From Cryptomeria japonica (Eukaryota; Streptophyta; Pinopsida; Cupressales; Cupressaceae), in assembly GCF_030272615.1 (NCBI RefSeq), contig NC_081414.1:764317413-764381412 (forward strand): 64,000 nucleotides of DNA. Reading direction: 5' to 3'. The notes under the pieces were generated by a model. That model had not been told where the DNA came from. It worked only from the letters and a program-made list of their open reading frames with translations, and did not search any database. Below are positions 24,751 to 35,424 of this stretch, piece by piece. Each line of letters starts with the position of its first letter. Within the stretch, counting starts at the first letter, position 1. The translations under genes were made by a program, and so were the position numbers.

Positions 24751-25237
24751 GAACTTGTTGGTAAACAGATTTGTTGCTTTAATAAATTTTCTTGAAAAAA
24801 AACTCTGTTTTGCCCTGTAAATAGCAACAAAGCATTCACAACAGTTGAAGAATCACAAAGAAATGGTAATTCTTCTCTACGTTTGATAGGGGCAGCTCCC
24901 TTGTATAATGGGGGTATTTGGATTTTTCAAAAATTTAAAGAACGAACAATAAAGAAAGATTGAACGCCATATAAGGTATGAATCTAGATTAAAATAAATT
25001 CCATATAATCAAGTTTGAGATACCACAACTTGAAATAAACTTCTTCACATTCAATGTTAAATGGAAAGCATTAGGTAATCATCAATTAAACATAAGAACA
25101 TTGATAATAACCCATGAGAATAAGTTGAACAAACATCCAAATTGATCTCTATTGCTTAATTGCTTGAATAACACTATCCAAGTCTCTTATACAAAGCTTG
25201 TGAAAAAGTGGAATCCCTCACATTGAATAATAATGAG

Positions 25238-25426
25238 GTATATATAGGTGAAGTGGTAACCACCTAAGGTAACTACCCTAACCACCTTTATAACTACTTT
25301 ATAACTTCCTCAACTACTTGAAATAACTTCCTCAACTTTGGGAGAAATAACTACTTAGAATAACTACCCAAAATGAGAACTTAGGATAACTACCTCATAT
25401 GAAAAGAGCCAAGATTATCCTTTATT
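25238..25426 (-). promoter_or_regulatory. poly(A) signal then TATA box near the end of element B
   Basis: On the minus strand, downstream of the ORF stop (25551), comes AATAAA (25421-25426) and then TATATATA (25238-25247), about 490 bp before the element end. This order suits an LTR in which the internal gene is terminated first and a second promoter then drives the genomic transcript through R and U5. Transcription itself is not shown. Confidence 0.45.
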
Positions 25427-25550
25427 ACAATACAAAAATAGAGATGAGAGAAAAGGAAACTCGATCATGAGAGTTATTTACAAAGAAAGACAAAAACATG
25501 ATGCGAGTAACACAACAAAAATGAAGACTATACAAAATGCAACTCTGCAC

Positions 25551-28500
25551 TTATTCTAAGCTAACTCCTTGTGCTGCCAATGAGGTTGTCACTTCTGTAG
25601 GCACATTATGTTGTCCAGGTCCTTTGTCTCTGAAGATTCTAAAAAGTCTGATGGCTGAAGTGACAAATTTTCCTTTGGGAATTAGGATGTTGGCTATCCT
25701 CATTTTCCATGTCTTCAAGTTTCTATGAATGCCACTTAGTTCTGTCACCATGTTGAGTATCTGAGACATAGAGATTCTCAAGGAAGGGTAAATATCAATC
25801 AATTTTTCCATGGTATTTTCATTGAAGTTTGTCTTATTAAAAAGCTACTGATCTACCATGCTTTGGAAGCTATTCTGTAACACCTGCAAGTCTTCCATCA
25901 ATGTAACATTTGGGAGAAGAGCAGTGAGTTGTCCTTGGAGTTTGACACACACTTGATCACATGAAAGCATGAGCTTTTCTAACTTTGATGAAACTTGATC
26001 TATGATCACTAGTTTCCAGTTAATGCTTTCTATCCATATCTCTGGATAATCTTTTTCATTACTAGGCAAGATTTTCTCGGTTGCAAGGGTGTCCATTCCA
26101 ATTTCTATCATTTGTTTAAAATCATTCACAATTTCTTTCCAAGCTGCCTCCTCTTTCTTGACATTCTTCAAGTCTTTCTCAATAGTATTTTTCTTTATTA
26201 AGGCCTCATCATGGATATATTTTGCTTGGACTAGGAATTCACATGCGAGAGTTTTGACCTTTTCTACCCAACCTTCAATTACCTTTCCATAGGCTTGGTA
26301 CTTTTGAAGATTATCCATAACATTCCTTTCAATTTCTCCTTCTGGTGTCAATATAATTGGCTGGCGATCTACACTTAGTGGCATAGTGGAGGTATCAACT
26401 ACGGATTTCAAGTAAGAAGACAAAGTGTGCACTTGTTGTTTCAATTGATCCTTGGATTGCTTATCCTTTTCACTTCTTTCCACCATTCTGGCTGCCATCA
26501 CATTAAAGTTTTGAATATCAAACTCATGAGAAGAAGGTCCCATATCAATCTTTGTCACAACAAAGTCCGCAGAGGTGGCCTCATTTGTATCTTTCTCAGA
26601 TATGGGTTGAGCAATCTCTAAGCACATATTCTTTGAATTTGGATCAGTTTTTATTCTTGAGGATACTTTGAGTTTCTTCGGTTTTTCAGCTCTTCCAAAG
26701 AGATCAGATATGCTACTAAATTCAGGTACCACTAGGTTTTCTACCTTCCTCTTCTTCAATAGACTTTGTTCTAACCATGGGAAAGAAGAATTTTCTGTAG
26801 ACTCTTGGATGATTTCTTGTCTTGCTACCATTGTTGTTGTCACCTCTTTGATTTCTTCAAATTGATCGCTTGGATTTCTTGGAAATGATGAATCCATGAC
26901 TAAAGTATTTTGTTGTGCTTCTTGTCGTAGGGATTCAATAGGAACTGAGGGAGATATGGAATGCATTCCATCATCAAATCTTGTGTCATCCAGAATTTCC
27001 ACTGGAACTTGATCCTTTACTTGACTTGCAATAGAATTTTCTTCTATGTCTTTTGCTCTGGATTTCTTCCTCTTTTGTCGGGGTTCATCACCACATGTGT
27101 TCTGAAGATTGTTCCTCCTTGGAGGGTCTTCATCTCCATCACTTCCTTGAGTATTCTGGTAAGAAGGAGTATCCCTAGCTAGAGTATGGGAAGAATGCAG
27201 TGACGTAGAGCTCTCAAGCTGACTTCCTTTCCTTCTTGGAGTTTCCTTTGTTGGTCTGGTAGCAGTCATTTGAGTAATCTTCTTCTTAATCCAGGCTTCA
27301 GAATTCTTGATTACAAAACTTGTTCTTTCTCTGACATCTCTCATTTCTGGATCTGCCCAATTCAAATTGGGAAGTGGCTGGGACTGGACTTGCTCAAAAT
27401 AGATAGGATCAATCAAATCAGATCCATCATCTTCAATGCCTTCTATGGTCCAATCCATCTTGAAATCATTCATTTGCTTCAAAGTCAACCTTGTCCAATC
27501 TCTTTTTCTAACCTCGAACTCATCTTCACAATCCTCCCAAAAGTCTTCAAGATTAGGAAAATGAAAATAGCCAGGACCTAACTTTAAGCTATTCTTGACA
27601 TAATCCTTGCTATCAAAAGGGAACCTCATCTGGTATGGATACAAATTGACCTTGGATAAAGCTTTTTCTGCCTCATCTACTCTTGAACTTGACTCACATC
27701 TATAGTGCCCGAGACAAATAGGAAAGGCTACCCCTTTATTCTTTCTATCTCTACATTTCTTTTGAACTGAAACCAATTGCCGAAAAAGCTCAACTAAAAT
27801 GAGCTTATCATCAACATATCTGGGTAACTTGTTTGGATAACCTTCAAATCCTCCTACTCAAAGATAGGTAAATCTCGGGAACTGGATGAAGAAACTTCCA
27901 TATTTCTTTATCAATTTAGCGGCTTCCTTTGATATTCTGGTGGCAATGTCTCCTTCTAATAACCTTACTGCCCACATTGTGAAAGCATCATTCACCCGCC
28001 TGAATACACAAAGCTTTCCTCAAGTTGCAATTGCTTGTAATAATGGTAAACTTGAGTTTCTTGATTCAGGACACCATTAGTACTTAACCCTGGCCATGAC
28101 CTCAAATTAGCAATAGCATATATCAAGTAAGAGGTCATATGGAAGCGTTGACTTGTTTTGAAGTGCACTAACTGGTCATGTATGCAGTTGTTGATGAAAT
28201 GGCCCCAGTCAATGAATTGCTTACCGACAGAGATGACTGTTATGAAGAGTTACATCCACATTTCGAACTCAATGGAATCAGGACTTCCTGTCACTCTATG
28301 GAGTAAGATAATCAAGTAACAAATTTCTTTGATGAAAAGAGAACGATGGAGTGTTTTTGGAAGCTGAGACTGTCCTCCTCGTGGTGCGACCATCCATTCT
28401 TTAGCTAGATTGTTGAGGCATTTGCTTCTATTATCGCTGAAGTATTTGTAAGCTTTTTGCTTATCGATGTGAGTGAACTTTTCCTTATATGGCAAACGAA

Positions 28501-28813
28501 GAATAATAGCTATTGAAATTCCGTCAAGTTTGGCCATTAAGGATCCATCTGCATCTCTTATCTCTCTTGCATCTGGATTATATCTTTTTGAGCATTCTAG
28601 TACCAAATCTGTATATTGAATTGATATGGGAAAACATGCTGCTTCAATCAAGCCGCTTCTTGCCACTCTACAAGACAATTTTGATCTGTCACCTTCCATG
28701 AAGAACTTTTTGATCTCCTGCAAATTTATGTGCCCAATCTTGGTATCATGAACCTCTGGAATCATGGTGGTGATCATCGGGGCATACTCATACTCTTGAG
28801 CCTTGTATTTCAT
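25551..28813 (-). pseudogene. GFEG-box ORF, copy B (longest, about 1,090 codons)
   Basis: The ATG at 28811-28813 starts MKYKAQEYEY. The N-terminal block has SGLIEAACFP and ILRLPYKEKF; copy C has SGLLEAAAFP and VFKIPDYQF at the same places. After a TAA at 28250 and one frameshift near 27990 comes FFIQFPRFTYL*VGGFEGYPNKLPRY, where the R of copy C is a TGA. The next 643 codons are open (27776-25845). They hold a charged, probably disordered middle with NLS-like RQKRKKSRAK, then a coiled-coil C-terminal third (SEKDKQSKDQLKQQVHTL). One TAG (25845) precedes the last 90 codons. Function unknown. Nuclear localisation and dimerisation are inferred from the basic segments and coiled coil. Confidence 0.7.
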
Positions 28814-30210
28814 GATGATGTGTTTTGCAAATTCTTATACTAAGAAGTTCTAAAGCATCCTTTTATTACCAATTGTAGCAAATTGGAAATTTGTAAACAA
28901 TGTTTAAAAATATCTCTTGACTCCCTCTTATCCCATAGGGTTGAAAGCTTGAAAGATCATTTAAAACAACACCGTGCTACTGTTAGAATCATTGCATTAC
29001 GTTTCTTTGGGATAGTTTATTAAACAAATCATATCTCTCATTCTCCATATTTCATGATATCTAACACAACTCCTCCTTCAATCTGTATTTGGAAAGAATA
29101 CTTATAACATATTTAAAGTTCCTTGAGATAGCGAGCATAGGTTTTGAAGTAAACTGACCCAGTATTCTTCAATGCATGAATGATACCGATTTGAACTGAA
29201 ACTTACATAAGTTCCTCTTTAATCACAAATAAGTCTTTAAAGCTCTTTTATAACACATTACTCTGCCAGTGCAGAAAGTAATCATGCATATCCATTCTTT
29301 ACGTTTGGATGTACGTTTACAGACTTGAAAGTTTCTTAAGACTTCTTCAACTAATTCATTCTGTGTTTTGACCACCTTTATTTGAGAAAGTGTCTTTGCC
29401 TTTGCTACTGATGGTTCTACTAGACTCTACATCCGGGTCCACTACTACCGTAAATTGCTTCTATCAAAACCTCTGTCTATGCCACTAGCGCTGAATAAGG
29501 AATTGTATCTTTTCAACTAAGCTTAGATCTGGACTCACTTCTTAAACTCATGCTTAGACTGTTGGAAAACATTTATCAAGCATTTTCTGTACATCATGTT
29601 TGCAACCATGGATTGCATCATGTTTGGCGCTTCTCAAATGTCATTAGGGACCCAAGCTCAAATATCTCAGCCAGGTAGGCAGCAGATTCAGTCATACCAA
29701 TTCAACCCAGACACCCATGATTTTCTCATTGTTGGTTGCTCAATGTAGAAGAGAACCCTTATTCGATACGGTAGCTTCCCAGCTGTATGTCAACAGATAA
29801 TGAGACGCATGTGATAAGGACTCTTTTTGGTTTGATGCCCTTCGCATGCATGTCTCTTTGAGCATTTCCACTCACATCATCTTATTAAAAATGCTCTTTC
29901 ATTATACTTTGATGGAGGTTCGTTGATGCTTCGAGCAGAGAAGTAATGGTTGGCTGGGATGGTAGGAAAAAGTTTTGCGATGGCTAGTTGCTTTCCTTGA
30001 AACCTTCTTGGAGCATACTCAGAGCATATTCAACAAATCTATTTTGTGCACATGCTGCAATCTGTATATTTGATGCTTTCATTCTTTCAAACAACAATGT
30101 GATACTCTTCATATCTCTATTTCAACGTGAACTAAAGATATCTGGAAGCTTCAGCCATTTTAAGAGTTAGTTATTAGAACTAACTTTGCATTGATTATGG
30201 GCCATGTGGT
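28814..30210. other. leader region of element B, no gene
   Basis: About 1.4 kb between the ORF B start and the dyad cluster. No frame, primer site or repeat was recognised. Confidence 0.45.
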
Positions 30211-30213
30211 GCT

Positions 30214-30735
30214 TTCAACCTGCCATATGGAAGTTTAAGGAAAAGGCGTTGTATTTTAAAACACTCTCATATCGCCGATGAGAATGGAGGAATTGAAGTG
30301 TATCAGCATCTTGTTAAGGTTGGCCAACTCACCGGTGTATGAAACAGTTACATGACTTTAAAATTTTCCACGTTGTGCGTAGGAATGGAATGTATCGGTA
30401 ATTTGATGCTTTCAACTTAGCGATAATCTAGCCATCAACACTTCATTAATGATAATTGGATCTTTATCTATCGGTGGTTTAATCTCCATCCACAAGTTGC
30501 CGTGGAATATTGAAATAAAGTGAATTAGTTTGTTTTTTTATATATGGACTCCACCAACTTACCGATGAAGAAGTTGTCAAAACTTTGTGTGAAAACATAT
30601 CGGTTACTTATGTTATTTACCAACTTGGCGATAACAATCAACTCACTTTCTGAACTTGGTGGATATGGGCGCTTTGATTGTTCTACCAACCTGTCACTAA
30701 CACTTGGTTAACTGCCGGCTTAAACCGCCGATGGT
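30214..30735. promoter_or_regulatory. CGAT half-site cluster upstream of ORF B
   Basis: ATCGG and CGAT half-sites alternate: ATCGGT at about 30393, 30470 and 30599; CGAT at about 30420, 30562, 30630 and 30729. Several are preceded by YCAACYT. Pairs such as 30393-30423 (ATCGGTAA ... TTAGCGAT) and 30599-30633 (TATCG ... CGATA) are inverted repeats. The core is that of the array at 2225-2968, but spacing within pairs is longer and less regular. It lies 1.4-2 kb before the ATG of ORF B. Confidence 0.5.
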
Positions 30736-31327
30736 GTACATTTCCCAAGTGAGTCGCTTCTAGTGTAAGAATCTCAAAACCATTCTTTGAAGTGTCTTAC
30801 CTCCATGCCGTGAAAACCCGCAATCTATATTTCAAACTCGATTGTATAATATGGTTATCACATTACATATCACAAGGACGGATAAGGGTGCATTTGGCAA
30901 TGAAGTCCGCCCGAGTCATTTTACTCTCTTTCAAAGCCAAAAATTAATAGTTAACCACGGAATAGGAAGACCATCCCTATCCTAGGCAAACTCACTTCTT
31001 GTGTCATTGGTACATTTACAAGACATTGTTGATAGTAGGTTGTTTCGTCAAGGGGTTTCTAAATTTCTTGAATGACACGAACATTAAAACAACTTCAAGA
31101 TTCTTTTCTTATGACTCATGACATAGGCTAAAATGGCTTTTAATAATAATTTTATTTTTTTTAAAAATTGATCGGTTAAACCTCTTGACTTCGTCAAATG
31201 AAAAGAAATCACACATATTCATGCTTTGCATATATTCATTTTTCGTTGAATATCGTTATCGACTCAAATTGTTTAGCACAAGAATTCCAACAATTTTCAC
31301 TCCTCAAAAAGTAGGGTTAACAGAACT

Positions 31328-32609
31328 CCATAATTCTCTTAGTTGTTCCATGTGTGATTTGATATATAGAAAGGAGATTGTCTGTCAAATGGGGTACACA
31401 CAACACATCATTGAAGGAGTTATCCCCAATGGCAATATATCCTTTCCCAATTACATCCATGTATGTATGATTTCCCATCAAAATCTGCGGCATGGTGGAA
31501 GGCTCAAATGTAGAGAACATAGACTACAAAGATGCCATATGATGAGAAGCCCCTGAATCTAGAAGCCATCTCCCTGAATCATGACTTGTAGTAGCACAAA
31601 GAGCTTTTCCTTTTCTTGTCCCAAAAGAGCGAGTCTTCCCAATTTTAGAAGGCATGAATGCTTGCCCTTTTCCTTTTGATTGTGAGGACGTAGAAGTTGA
31701 TAAATCATCCTTCTTGTAGGCATTAGGCAAATCAATGTTATGCTTTTTGAGGATGTGTGTGAGCTCATCAATCTTCTTAGAATAGAAACAACACTCCTCA
31801 TGACCAAACTTTTTACAATAGGTTCAATTAGTTCTCTCCCTTTTTGGTGAATTGTCCCTCTTGGAAGAGGATGAATCTCCTTGTTGTGGAGAAGATGGTG
31901 CTTTGTCCTTAGGCTTTGATTTCCATTTCATCTTGTTTGAGTTGTCCTTTGCTTGATTTCCTTTGTTCCCTTAATTTGCCACTAATGCTTGAGACTTTGA
32001 AGTCATAATAATGCCCATGATTATCAACTTAGTTTGTTCCATCATCAAAATTTCAACGAAAGCATCAAATGTAGGCATCGTGTAGCTTGAACCCATTGTC
32101 ATCCTATGGGTTTGGAAACTAGAAACAAATGTTGCATATTCTTGTGGAAGCTTGCCCATCAAATTGAATATCAATTAAGTATTCTTCTTATCAATTCCAC
32201 AATATTTAAGTTGTGCCCTCAACTCTTTTGCCTTAGTGACATAATCTTGTATAGTATCAAAGTTCTTGGGATCTAACATGGTGAGATCACTATCAATCTG
32301 ATATCCCCTAATCTCATCAACTTGACCATACAAGTCTTGAAACTTTTGCCAAGCATCCTTGATTAGAGTATATTTATTAATATGAAAAATGAGATCCTTT
32401 GATACATACTTTCTTAAGGTACCAATTGCCATGATATTTTTAGTGAACCAATCCAAGTGACCAACAGGATCAACCTTAGGATCAACAGGAGCAACAATAG
32501 TTCCATCAATGTAATGAGTTAGTCATTTTTCTATAAGTTTACTCCATGCATCAATTTTCCAAGTAGCATAATTATGAGGAGATAAGAGATGAAACTTAGG
32601 AGAACCCAT
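31328..32609 (-). pseudogene. copia-1 gag and protease
   Basis: Starts MGSPKFHLLSPHNYATWK at ATG 32607-32609. The gag core (WFTKNIMAIGTL..., then KAWQKFQDLY-like sequence and LPQEYATFVSSF) spans about 32460-31980. The knuckle near 31800 (TYCKKFGHEECC) has lost its first Cys to a TGA. The protease motif WLLDSGASHHMAS lies near 31530 and is intact. Pre-integrase-type sequence (NHTYMDVIGKGYI...VPHLTDNLLSI) runs to 31328, where the nested element interrupts it. Coding resumes in frame at 24750. Confidence 0.75.
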
Positions 32610-33446
32610 AGTAGAAAAAAGGAAAAAACACAAGATAGAGAGAGGCACAATCACACAAGACACCCCCCCAAATTACTCAATCAAGAAACCCCCCCTAAAA
32701 TCATGATTTGACATTTTATACTTAGTGTGTGTACAATGGGCCACTTGCAAAATAAGGCAAGGTGGACTTATGATTTAAATTTTACAACTTCTCAAAATGA
32801 GATACAAGAGACTTCAACAAATACTGCTAGTGATCTAAACTGAGATCCAAGCAAAATACAAGTACCAAATAGGCCAAAAAATGACCAAATATTGAAAGTA
32901 CAATTTCTACCCAAATTCACTGCAAATAAATGACATATTATGAAATTAGACAAAAAATTATGCACTTAAAAAAAAAAACGGCACTTGAAAAGGAGTCCAT
33001 ATGAGCCCAAACGAAGCCTCCAAAGTTGTAAAAATTAGGATTTCACGATTTTAGAAAAACCTGTATCCGAAAATCAGAAAAATCCTGCACCACTGTATAG
33101 ATCACAAAATTCTACCCAAAAACAAAAACAATTGTTCGAAAAAAGGAGTCCAGGTGAGTGAGATATCACTATTTGAAAATTGCCTGCAAAATTATAATTT
33201 TTGGAAAATTTCTGTCGTAGCTTCAAACTTCAAATGCCTCTAGATTTGGCCTCTGAAGTCCGATTTGGATGAAACAAAAGACAAAACTGACTTTCTTGGA
33301 CCTCCTCAATCCAATGGTAACCTCATATTTGACCCATCAAGCTTCAATAATAACCTGCAATAGAAAGGTCCAAAATACACAACCCCAAATAACATCAAAT
33401 TTCTCTCAATTGGCAAACCAATGACACTCTAATGGCTTTGCTACCA

Positions 33447-33937
33447 TGTGAGATTTTGCCAAGATCTAGAGGCAATGGAAAACACAAATAAGTGGGAACA
33501 AAACAGATAATAGAAATAAATTGTATTCTATCAAGAAAATAATGATCAACTGGATCATCAATCATTACATACAATGAATATGAGCCCGCATAAATAGGCA
33601 AGTCAATATGGATATGTGAGCACACAAACATGACATGTGGCTCAATAAGAAACAAGGGTAGGTAGGAAATAGGTGTGGTAGGTAGGAGAAACAATAAAAT
33701 ATTCCACATGAGCTGGATCACCCACCGAAGGTGGAATTATCACTCCACAATAAGTGGATATGATAGAGTAGTAACAAGACCAACACCATAAAAGATGGAA
33801 ATTCTCCTACACACACTATCCCAATGTGGCACAAACACCCAAGTGTCTCATACCCAAACTACTATTAAATGCATGTACCTAAGTAAACTTAAGTAAAGTG
33901 TATTAATATCCAAGATGAATAATTATTTACACCAACA
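33447..33937 (-). repeat. copia-1 5' LTR with adjacent primer site
   Basis: 491-bp LTR ending ACACCAACA at 33937, followed by the second CTTCT. On its internal side (33434-33446) lies the minus-strand TGGTAGCAAAGCC, a variant of the tRNA-Met primer site, which fixes the direction of the element as minus. Confidence 0.88.
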
Positions 33938-33942
33938 CTTCT

Positions 33943-34365
33943 AAAGAGTCGCTGGATGCTGGGGTTTCTACTATGGTTGGTTCAGTTTCTTTAATGGCAA
34001 TGAAAGATTCTTCGGATGCCACAAAGGATGTTTCTGTGACTAAAGATGTTGTGATACAAGATTTTGCTATCTTTTCTGCTGAAAATGGTTTGCTATCTCT
34101 TACCCCACCGGCTGCTTCTCTCTGTGTTGATACAACTATTGATCCATCTGTTGGATGTGGTCCTGTATCCGCAACGTTTGTTGCTCCCTCTACTGTTGCC
34201 CTTTCTTCCATTCCAGATAGATCGGTGCTGGGCTCTTCAGATTGGTCTGTTGCGGCAACTAAAGTTGAAGAAGGATGGATTACTGTAAAGGGGAAGCATT
34301 CAAAAACGTCTAAGCCCTCTTTTGATATGACTCTTTGTTTCCACAAGGATAGTTGTAACTATTGA
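33943..34365 (+). pseudogene. LINE-b ORF1, C-terminal part
   Basis: Open frame continuing ORF1 after the copia-1 insertion (KESLDAGVSTM...). It ends WITVKGKHSKTSKPSFDMTL and a few more residues to a stop at 34363-34365. The same ending (WIKVKGKNSK.SSPSFDMTL) occurs in LINE-c, so this is the natural C-terminus of ORF1. The 3' UTR and A tail follow directly. Confidence 0.75.
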
Positions 34366-34559
34366 GGGCCCTTGTAGTTGGTTGTTTGGGCTGGTTTTTC
34401 TGGCCCTATCTTTGGTTGGGTTGCTTGCTGTCTTTCGGGGCAGACTCTATTTTTTGGTTGTGGCTCTCTCATCTTTGTTGAGCGGTCAAGTTCTGATCTG
34501 TATAGGGTTTTGGGTTCCTTCAAAACTTGTTTTTCACGTAATAAAAAATGACGAGGAGA

Positions 34560-35424
34560 GCTCAAGTAGCTCTAAATTTTTTGAAGAAGAGAAAGAACCT
34601 CAACCTCAACAATTGAGGAGGTCTACCCATGATAGGCGACAACCTGACATATATGGTTATTTACTCGAAAGGTTTGGATATTCATTGTTAGATTCTAGTT
34701 GCATATTTGCTTTGATTGCTAATGCTAATGAGCCTAGGGCTATTGGAGAGGCTATGGGTATGCATGATGCAAATTCTTGGATGGAAGCCATGAGTGAAGA
34801 GATGACTGCATTGAAGAAGATTGCTACATAAGATCTGGTATCTTTTCTTGTAGGAAAAAAAACCCATTGGATGTAAATGGGTGTTCAAGAAGACACTGGG
34901 TCCAGATGGTAGTATTGAGAAGCATAAAGCACAATTGGTCATGAAGGGGTATTCTTAGGTGGAGAGAATTGATTATGGTGAAATATTCTCTTCTATAGCT
35001 AAGCTGAAATCCATTTGATTACTGTTATCACTTGTCGTCGTTTACAACAAGTGGAAGTAGAGCAGATGGATGTGAAGAAAAAAAATCTTTCACGGTGATT
35101 CAGAGGAAGAAATTTGCATGTCACAGGCTGAGCATTTCGTTGAAAAAGGTAAAAGTTGAAGAAATATCTATGTGGTTTGAAATAGTCCCCTAGAATGTGG
35201 TATCAAAAGTTTGACACCTATGTGCTGTCTTTGGGATGTTTGAGATCTGAATCAAACCATTGTGTATATTATAAATTTGAAAATGGTCACATTCTTATCA
35301 TAGTCCTGTATGTTGATGATATGTTGTTTATTGGGAATGGTAAAATAATGATTTTAGGTTTGAATTCTTAGATAGCAACATAATTTGAGATGAAAGATCT
35401 AGGTGTAGCAAGATATATTCAGGA
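34560..35424 (+). pseudogene. copia-2 reverse transcriptase region (3' of LINE-b)
   Basis: Linker RRSTHDRRQPDIYGYL, then WMEAMSEEMTALKKI, the usual start of copia RT. The active site YVDDMLFIG lies at about 35305-35330, followed by FEMKDLGVARYI. Many stops and small indels are present. Sequence switches to antisense LINE-d at about 35424, in the middle of RT. Confidence 0.7.

Larger units (their letters stand above)
24756..31322 (-). mobile_element. 6.57-kb element B, probable solo giant LTR with internal gene; innermost shell
   Basis: Ends are TGTTGGTAAACAG at 24756 and GGGTTAACA at 31322, flanked by the perfect duplication GAACT (24751-24755 and 31323-31327). The copia-1 frame rejoins exactly when the element is removed. 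No primer site, gag, pol or internal LTR pair is present. On the minus strand its last bases (CAAATCTGTTTACCAACA) match those just before the gypsy-2 primer site (CAAATCTGTTCACTAACA). A 5-bp duplication plus TG...CA ends is an integrase signature. The parsimonious reading is a solo LTR of a gypsy-2-like family that carries the GFEG-box gene inside its U3. Confidence 0.65.
23053..33937 (-). mobile_element. copia-1: gag-only (TR-GAG-like) LTR element, third shell
   Basis: LTRs at 23053-23527 and 33447-33937 are near-identical (one 15-bp indel, scattered substitutions). They are flanked by the perfect target duplication CTTCT (23048-23052 and 33938-33942). A primer site, TGGTAGCAAAGCC on the minus strand, abuts the right LTR, and a G-rich tract abuts the left one. 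Without the nested 6.57-kb element, the element is about 4.3 kb. It encodes gag, protease and an acidic C-terminal region but no integrase, reverse transcriptase or RNase H. It must have been mobilised by another copia element. Confidence 0.88.
22096..34546 (+). mobile_element. LINE-b: ORF1-only L1-like element, second shell
   Basis: Target duplication AATGAYGAGGAGA flanks the element (22083-22095 and 34547-34559, one mismatch). The LINE parts are 22096-23052 and 33943-34546, about 1.56 kb in total, ending in an A-rich tail (GTAATAAAA). The gap is the copia-1 insertion. Only ORF1 is present, followed by a 3' UTR whose last 40 nt resemble those of LINE-c. No ORF2 is present on either side. Confidence 0.75.
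19115..35424 (+). mobile_element. copia-2: Ty1/copia element, outermost shell of the nest
   Basis: The element reads LTR (about 19115-19651), primer site, gag, protease, integrase to 22095, then jumps over the inserted LINE-b to 34560. It continues with the end of integrase, the linker and the reverse transcriptase to about 35424, where it stops abruptly at LINE-d. The coding sequence rejoins exactly at the target duplication of LINE-b (AATGATGAGGAGA at 22083-22095, AATGACGAGGAGA at 34547-34559). The 3' third (rest of RT, RNase H, LTR) is missing. Multiple stops make it a relic. Confidence 0.75.

Noticed and set aside
24756-31322. Element B considered as an ordinary LTR element with short LTRs
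   Set aside because: The 795 bp after the ORF and the first 800 bp at the other end were compared and show no similarity; no primer site is present.
24756-31322. Element B considered as a DNA transposon
   Set aside because: Ends share only TGTT as inverted repeat, the duplication is 5 bp with TG...CA, and no transposase motif was seen.
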